Source: Brachionus rotundiformis
Taxonomy: Eukaryota; Rotifera; Eurotatoria; Ploima; Brachionidae
Direction of reading: 5' to 3'
DNA length: 64,000 nucleotides
NCBI GenBank assembly: GCA_016802295.1
Contig: JAESIW010000137.1
Location: 4,557,694 to 4,621,693 of the forward strand
Shown here: in pieces, positions 58,016 through 64,000 of the stretch
Layout of the letters: each line of letters begins with the position of its first letter
Numbering within the stretch: the first letter of the stretch is position 1
Made by a program: the position numbers and the translations under genes
The notes under the pieces: model-generated
What the model saw: the letters and a program-made list of their open reading frames with translations, nothing else
Database searches by the model: none
Told to the model about the DNA's origin: nothing

Positions 58016-58190
58016 ACTTTTTAATTTTATTAAATTAATTAAAATTTTATTTATTAATAGTGGCTAGAAAATCTCTTACCGAAGGCTCGTCTAATCAAGA
58101 AAATAAATAAAATCTAATTTTTATTTTATTTGTTTAAAATTTTCATATAATGTAAATAAAAAATTTTAAAAAATTATTTAAAGATAAATT
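58016..58190. other. Convergent 3' region
   Basis: Short AT-rich space between the convergent 3' ends of CHERP and the glutaredoxin-like gene, with AATAAA-type signals for both strands. Confidence 0.5.
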
Positions 58191-58597
58191 TTAAGCACAA
58201 CTAAAGCATGACTTGAATATGCTTTTTTTTTTTGGTCTAATTGCTTTAGGAAATTTTAAGGCGCCAGTTTTTTTCAGCAAAATCCTCAAATTACCACTTA
58301 AATCCATTGATTTAAGCTCTTGGTATCCGCCCAAAGGATATCCATCTAGAAAAACAAATGGAATCTGTTTTAAAAGAAATAAAATTTATATTTTCAAGAC
58401 TTAATTTTAAAATTCAAATATACCTCTATCTCGTCCGTGCATAAATCAATTTTAACTAAGTCATTTAACCTAAATACACGAACATCGGTCAGGTGATATT
58501 TTTTCAAAATATTCTTTATCTTATTAAAATTTTTACTATCACTGTCCGTCAAGATAACTACTTTACTCGAATTGATGATTGTCTTAAGATTTTGCAT
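58191..58597 (-). CDS. Glutaredoxin-like protein lacking the active-site cysteines
   Basis: 115 residues from exons 58597-58424 and 58364-58191 (59 bp phase-0 intron, donor GTATAT, acceptor AACAG). Seen: strand KVVILTD followed by SDSKNFNKIKNILKKY, which aligns with the glutaredoxin stretch 'S..YCPFC.KAK..L.K' but has no cysteine there. The second exon gives IPFVFLDGYPLGGYQEL, then SGNLRILLKKTGAL, corresponding to the conserved cis-Pro strand, GG turn and last helix of glutaredoxins. The protein ends KSCFSCA, so a CxxC sits at the extreme C-terminus. A dithiol or monothiol reaction at the normal site is impossible; a structural, regulatory or glutathione-binding role is the inference. The gene is divergent from a canonical glutaredoxin whose start is 506 bp away. 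Confidence 0.75.
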
Positions 58598-59102
58598 TTT
58601 CAAATTTTTAGATTTAGTGATAAAAATATTTTTAATTTTTAATTTTAATTAAAAAAATTTAATTCAAGCGTAAAAATGATAAATTATTTTTATGCTCGAA
58701 GTTTACCTGGCCGTCTCTCAGCCTAGGTCGAGCAAAAAGGTCTTTTTATTGTTTGGAATAAATTTGACCGAATAAAATTTAAAATGAAACCTAACGATGA
58801 ATATGCGAAAAATTCTAATTTTAGAATAATTTTTAGAAAGGATTTTTAGTATATAAATAATAATGTTTTGCTAATAAAAGCCCTTATATCAAATTTCTTT
58901 TTTATTTAAATAATTATAACTTATTGGTTTTGAAATCCCGTCTTTTGGGAAATTAATTTGCTCAATTATAACAAAACTAAACGAAACATGATTATGTAAA
59001 TTTCAAGCATTTATGCTCAGAATACTTTCGATTTTTTTTCCATTTTAGAAATTTTCATGCAATTTTTTCTTCTATAGAATTCTATAAACCAAAATCAAAA
59101 AA
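58598..59102. other. Bidirectional promoter region of glutaredoxin pair
   Basis: 505 bp between two divergent starts of glutaredoxin-fold genes. It includes a G/C-richer patch at about 58700-58735 (ctggccgtctctcagcc). No specific site identified. Confidence 0.45.
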
Positions 59103-59465
59103 ATGTCCAAAGTTGTTGACGAAGCCTTGAAATCGCATAAAGTTGTGGTATTTTCAAAAACCTACTGTCCATTTTGTGTGAAAGCTAAAAATGTACTAAA
59201 AAAATACAACATCCAAGACATAGTTATCATTGAATTAGACAATAGAGATGATGCTGAAGAAATTCAAGATTATTGCAACAGGCTGACCGGAGCCAGAAGT
59301 GTACTTATAATTATGAAGAAAAAAAATAATTACTTTAATTTGAGTTTTATCAAGGTTCCGAGAGTTTTTATTAATGGAAAATGCATTGGTGGAGGAGACG
59401 AGACCGCAAGACTTGATGCCCAAGGAAAACTAAAAGAGCTTCTACAAGCTTGTGGCGCTATCTGA
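59103..59465 (+). CDS. Dithiol glutaredoxin
   Basis: Glutathione-dependent disulfide reductase, 102 residues, from exons 59103-59300 and 59355-59465. Seen: VVVFSKTYCPFCVKAK with active-site Cys22 and Cys25, the glutathione-binding VPRVFINGKCIGGGDET with cis-Pro directly after the splice junction (S|VP), and a final helix KLKELLQACGA. The 54 bp intron (GTACTT...ATCAAG, phase 0) is a multiple of three and has no in-frame stop. The unspliced frame is therefore open, but it would insert 18 residues in front of the cis-Pro strand. The length after splicing is typical of cytosolic Grx1/Grx2, and no mitochondrial presequence is seen. Confidence 0.95.
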   Translation: MSKVVDEALKSHKVVVFSKTYCPFCVKAKNVLKKYNIQDIVIIELDNRDDAEEIQDYCNRLTGARSVLIIMKKKNNYFNLSFIKVPRVFINGKCIGGGDETARLDAQGKLKELLQACGAI

Positions 59466-60762
59466 ATGCAATATTAACCACTTTCCAATTGAGAATGAAA
59501 TTTAATGTTCAATAGATTTTTAGTAGTCATTGAATAAAATTTTAGAAAAATATTTTTTTAGTTATTACCTTGATAATTTTAAATATCTTATTTTTAACAA
59601 CTGATAAAAACAAAAATTACTGCTCATTTTGGAACATGTATTCCTCTTATTTTTCATTGATTATATCCAAAATAAGTTTTATTTGTTTAGCAAATTAGCT
59701 AAACAAAAATTTATAATATTTAATTAAGTATCAACAATTAAGTAGTATTTTTTAAAGTTAAATAAAATAAACTTACTACTTATTACTTTAATCAAATCTA
59801 AATTTTTTAAATCAATTAAATTTTTCCAAGCTTTTTAGAAACTTTTTATTTTTAATTCGTAATATTTTTGTCAATCTTATGAGGCCAATTTTGATTATTA
59901 AAAGTATTAATATCATTATTTATCTGATTAGTTTTTTGGCCCATTTATCTGGTAATTACTAATGACCCTGTGACTTGAGGACTTAAAAATATCTTTTACT
60001 TCTGCTACAAACCCAGTGTGTGTCGAACACTAGAGATTTTTCTCTTCATTGTCATCTTTGGCTCAGATTTTTCAGGATTTGACAAGCCAGTCTCCTCTAA
60101 ACATAGTCCTTTTGGGTAAATCTATCAGAAATTTTTGTTAAATTATTTTTCTATTGCCAGTTTTTTATTGATCTTTTATTAAGAATCAAATTTTAACAAA
60201 TTATCTATTCCAGTCGATTGATTTGGAAAAAAATTGATAGCATTCTACCAAATTAATAAAATGTTTTCACGTTTGCTTGTAAGCTTGCTTTCTAGATCTA
60301 ACTTATAACTAACTACTCACTGAAAAGTTTTCGAATTGAATATATCTAAATATATTGAAATTCATTTATAAGCTCAATGTTTATGTTTGATATATTTGGC
60401 AAATTCTGTGTGGCACAATTGAAAGTCTTGTCATTTTAGTATGCCAAGAATTTAAAATATAATATTCAATAAAGAAAAAAAATAAAACTCGTCAACAATA
60501 AATTTTTCGAAAAATTGATTTTGAAAGCTTGTAGATAAACAATACTCAACGCCTCTTTGAATATAGTTTGCTTTGTGCACGTTATTGATACCATAAACTA
60601 AATCTTGGAATAAAAATGTTCCTTGCCTTTGAAACTCTTTAATTTTAAATCAAAAAGTTAGAGATAAAAAGAATTTTTTTTTAATTTAAATGAAACCTCT
60701 GGCTCTTTATTTAAATCAGAAATTTTAAAAATTTTTTGGTAATTTTTTAAGAAATCCTTAAA
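59466..60762. other. Intergenic, no gene seen
   Basis: 1.3 kb AT-rich spacer between glutaredoxin and thioredoxin, both on the plus strand. No exon recognised. Confidence 0.5.
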
Positions 60763-61071
60763 ATGATTCGTCACGCTAACTCAAATCCGGATTTTAAAGA
60801 CTACGTCTCAAAAGGTGTGACCGTAGTTGGTTTTACTGCACAATGGTGTGGTCCGTGTAGAATGATGACACCGATTTTTGAAAACTTGGCCAAATTATAT
60901 CCAAAGATAAAATTCATGAAAGTTGATATTGAAAAATTGCCAGATGTTGCTACTTCCGAAAAAGTAGGATCTATGCCAACATATAATATCTACAAAGACG
61001 GAAGAATCGTTGAGCAAATGACCGGAGCAAATACAGCTCAGTTGATGGTCTTAGCAGGGAAATATAAATAA
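60763..61071 (+). CDS. Thioredoxin
   Basis: 102-residue cytosolic-type thioredoxin in a single exon, reduced in vivo by thioredoxin reductase. Seen: VVGFTAQWCGPCRMMTPIFE with redox Cys29 and Cys32; KFMKVDIEKLPDVA; the cis-Pro strand SMPTYNIYKDG; and a closing helix after MTGAN. All catalytic features (Trp before the motif, WCGPC, buried Asp in the VDIE region, SMPT) are present. There is no N-terminal extension, so cytosol or nucleus is expected. It is the third thioredoxin-fold gene within 2.9 kb, on the same strand as the glutaredoxin. Confidence 0.95.
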   Translation: MIRHANSNPDFKDYVSKGVTVVGFTAQWCGPCRMMTPIFENLAKLYPKIKFMKVDIEKLPDVATSEKVGSMPTYNIYKDGRIVEQMTGANTAQLMVLAGKYK

Positions 61072-61284
61072 TACTAATTCTTTATTTTTGTAAAAATATT
61101 TATTTTATTTTATGATAAAAATAAATTTCAGAACATTAGACTTTATTTTTGTTCTATGATATTTTATTAAGATATTTTTTAAAGGCAATCAGAATTAACT
61201 GAAAAGATTAGAAAGCTTACAAAATTAAAAAAGTATCAATAGATAAATTGAAAATATTTCTTCTTATTTGAGTTTCTGCCATGC
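61072..61284. other. Spacer
   Basis: AT-rich 3' region of thioredoxin; nothing else seen. Confidence 0.4.
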
Positions 61285-61405
61285 TGTACTGGTTCACCAG
61301 ATCTTAGCCCAATCGAAAATTTTTGGTCATGGATGCCAAAATGGTAAACATTTAAGTAACCTCTATTGAGAATTTAAAAGAGGCATTACAAACACTATAT
61401 TTATT
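61285..61405 (+). mobile_element. Tc1/mariner transposase fossil
   Basis: The plus strand reads GSPDLSPIENFWSWMPKW, the highly conserved block around the third catalytic acidic residue of Tc1/mariner transposases (SPDLNPIEN.W). The frame breaks with a stop directly after it, and a further match to the following helix region is only suggestive. No terminal inverted repeats seen. A short dead remnant. Confidence 0.7.
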
Positions 61406-63793
61406 TTAAATTGTAAAATTTTCTAAATAATTGTATCAATTTTTTCTTTTTGTATTTTTTGGGGATTTATTTTTAAATTAATTTTTTTCTGATTTTTTTT
61501 TGGATTGATGATATATAAAGATTAAACTAACAAAACTGTTTTTTAATTTTACCGCCTTTTTTAGACCTAATTTTTTTTTTGTTTACAAATAATAAAATTC
61601 ATAAACTTTTGTAACATACTGTAAGATTTTTTATTTTTCTAAAGATTGGATAAAAATATCCATTAAAACATTTAATTTATCGTATAATTTGTTTATTTGG
61701 AAATTTTTTAGTAAAATTTTTAAAATCGATCAATTCAAGCTTAATAATATTTACCATTTTGCTATTCTAATAATGAGTAAGCATTTTTCTATTCACGAAA
61801 ATTTTTTGTTTGTATATTAAAAAGATAAAATTTAAAGAAAATTTCTCTTCATTCTATTAAAATATTAATTTTGATTTTTAATGGCAAATTTTTAAAAGCT
61901 AAACCGTCTAACCAAACAAAATAAATTATAATATTTTTTTATTTCAGAATGAATGGGTAAGAAAAATTTTATTAAAAATAATTAAAATTTAGCCAAATTA
62001 AACTTTATTTTTTCTGAAAAAAAAGCTTAAAAATCATCTAAAAAAATAGATAAAAATTCCAAACATTCACATTATATTGAGATTTTTTATATTCAATATT
62101 ATTTTTATGTCATAGCCGACTTAGAATCATCTTTTATTATTATTTCCTTATAAATACTTGAAGTTATAAAAAAATCTAAAAACAAGTAAAATTATTTTAT
62201 AATAAATAATTAGACAATTTTTAAATGATAGCAGATAAAAATATAATTTTTATTAACTTATTAATAAAACTTTAGATTGATCAGCATTTTTTTCTAAATT
62301 CAATGTTTAAAAATCATTACCCGTAATAAGCGTTGACCACTTTTATACGCATAATAATAATGCAACACTTTTATAACTATAATTTTAAATTTTAATAAAA
62401 ACAGCATCAGATATTCATGTTGAAAAAAAATTCCAAATACTATCTGATTATTTTAAAAACTTGATTAGATTCAATTTTTAAACTATTTGTTTGATAACCT
62501 TTCATTTAATATAAAATTAACTTGTGATGAATTTGACATTTATATTTAATTGTTAATCTAACATTATAAATAATACGGAAATAAACAAAAATAATTATCT
62601 ATGAGAATGGTTGCACGCTAAAGTATTATCAATGCTCTCAAAAATATCCTAATGATCATTGTAACAAAATATTAAATAACAGTTTATCTTGAATATTTAT
62701 AGAAGATATGCTTGGAGAGATAAACAAATTTAGATTACGTCCACTTAAGAAAATTTTCGAATACCAACTTATTTGTTTGTTTGTCTCTCTATTTAAAAGA
62801 TAAGATAAACACCATATAAATATGGAATTTTAAAACCTTTTAATCACTTTCAGAACAAAAAGTAAATTTTGATTGATGAATCGATGAGTAGGTTTTGTTA
62901 GCTATTCGGTTCAAAGAGACAGATTAAACAGTGACGATGCGTATAAACAAAGATAAACATTTAAAGACGTGTTTCTATCATGAAATGTTTATATAAATTA
63001 TTCGCATCGTTCATGAGCATTCTTAGACTTACTTTTAACTCGATCTCAAAGCTAATATTGGCGATCCGAATGTGCTAAACAAATCAGACCGCCTATTTTT
63101 CTTTATTTTTTCTATTGTATACTTTAACTAGAAGGTGTTAAACTAATTTTATTATTTCGAAATTATTTAACAGCTATTCGACTGATTAATCGATCTCTTA
63201 CATCAATCTATATTGAACAAAATATATTAGATTTATTTTGATTTATTTTCTAAGAGTTTTGTTAGGTTTTTAATCTTAAAATTTATGACATCAAATATAC
63301 TAATAATCTGTTACAGATTTCCACACAGTGTGTTTAATTTTTTTATAAAAATTTTATAAATTTTTGATGATATGTTGGTAGACAAAATAAAATAAAAAAG
63401 TGTGAAATTTATAATCAAATAAACAATATAAAAAGTAAATTAAATTTTACAATCAAATGGTAAGAATATTAGGAAAATGTTAAGTTAAGTTTGCAAAAAG
63501 AAGAATAATTTTAATTTGAGACAAAAAGTTTGTCGGTATCAAATTCTAAGCTAAAGCGAAAACACACTGTCTTGAAACTAAGTCGATCATCCATCAGTCG
63601 AATACATATGATTTATACAGAGTGATATTTTCAAATTTTGGCGCTATTTGGATCAAGAAAAAATCTAAAACTTTGAGCCTAGTTGCTTTTTTTGTTCAAA
63701 TCTCTCAATGATTGCTTAAGCAACATTTTTAGCGTGCAAATATTTTAGATTTAGTCAGTTTATTATTATTTTTTTAATTTTCCTTATTTAAAC
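61406..63793. other. Gene desert
   Basis: 2.4 kb AT-rich DNA with no exon or repeat that I can support, leading to the G/C-richer start of the last gene. Confidence 0.5.
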
Positions 63794-64000
63794 ATGGTTC
63801 TAAACGTCAACTCAAAGTCATCTACCACCATGCCGTACTTCCTCAGAAAGTATAAAGACCAGGCCCCAGTGAACACATCGAGTCGCCAGTTTTCGTACTC
63901 GTCCTCATCGTCGACCACCTCATCGGTGTCCAACACACCATCGCCGTCTCCGCTCACCCTCGACTCGAACAACAACCAGCCCAAGTGCAAAAAAGAGCCC
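63794..64000 (+). CDS. Start of unrecognised Ser/Thr-rich protein (partial)
   Basis: Frame open from ATG 63794 to the window end, 69 codons. It reads MVLNVNSKSSTTMPYFLRKYKD, then a serine/threonine-rich low-complexity stretch (SSSSSTTSSVSNTPSPSP) and NNNQPKCKKEP. Composition jumps to near-even G/C with G/C-ending codons, exactly as in the lamin and cyclin B genes, which argues that it is coding. The opposite strand is also open but has no such sense. The N-terminus alone does not identify the family; the Ser-Pro sites suggest a regulated nuclear or cytoskeletal protein. Confidence 0.6.
   Translation, partial: MVLNVNSKSSTTMPYFLRKYKDQAPVNTSSRQFSYSSSSSTTSSVSNTPSPSPLTLDSNNNQPKCKKEP

Noticed and set aside
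63784..63990. Minus-strand frame opposite the partial gene at the window end
   Set aside because: The plus-strand frame has the ATG, Ser-Pro regulatory pattern and codon preference of the G/C-rich gene class; the minus frame is its shadow.
1..64000. CRISPR arrays, bacterial operons or phage-like clusters
   Set aside because: No regularly spaced repeats and no prokaryotic gene packing; spliceosomal introns throughout show a eukaryotic nuclear genome.

Overview
The window is eukaryotic nuclear DNA: very AT-rich (long A/T homopolymers), split genes with mostly 47-60 bp GT-AG introns, and animal-specific proteins (lamin with a lamin tail domain, long-form intersectin, TMEM26, AGTRAP-like proteins, BPNT2, CHERP). 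I infer a small-genome invertebrate and lean to a monogonont rotifer such as Brachionus. That lean rests on base composition, intron size and gene style, not on any decisive marker.

Layout, left to right. 1-9.2 kb: an intronless lamin on the minus strand, then a 5.6 kb gene desert with one likely LINE scrap. 9.2-14.1 kb: a fatty-acid-binding protein (minus) and cyclin B (plus, four exons). 15.7-17.5 kb: a decayed LINE reverse transcriptase and an unrecognised coding-like relic. 18.1-29.1 kb: one 22-exon minus-strand gene for long intersectin (EH-EH-coiled coil-four SH3-DH-PH-C2). Every exon phase was checked by hand, and the gene includes one GC-AG intron and one 3.1 kb intron. 31.3-38.9 kb: Golgi PAP phosphatase (BPNT2), an unusual fusion of a PH domain with an actin-like protein, and an SLC35G1-type transporter. 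38.9-40.6 kb: a scaffold gap whose flanks look like two alleles of one locus, one carrying a 1.17 kb segment with a MULE transposase fragment. 41.0-43.4 kb: an orphan 7TM receptor with an LRR-like ectodomain.

44.2-51.5 kb holds three diverged AGTRAP-like membrane protein genes, two in tandem and one on the opposite strand. They surround TMEM26, a possible second MULE scrap, and a head-to-head pair of almost identical 43-residue Val/Pro-rich peptide genes inside direct repeats. 51.7-54.4 kb: ZCCHC4 (28S rRNA m6A methyltransferase) and NAF1 (H/ACA RNP assembly) in tandem on the minus strand, both serving ribosomal RNA biogenesis or modification. 55.1-58.0 kb: CHERP splicing factor, with a one-base frame break. 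58.2-61.1 kb: a redox group made of a glutaredoxin-like protein without its active-site cysteines, a canonical CPFC glutaredoxin divergent from it, and a WCGPC thioredoxin. 61.3 kb: a mariner fossil. 63.8 kb to the end: the start of an unrecognised Ser/Thr-rich gene.

Most genes are single-copy housekeeping or signalling genes with no operon logic. The exceptions worth following are the AGTRAP-like cluster, the small-peptide inverted pair, the PH-actin fusion, and the divergent glutaredoxin pair.
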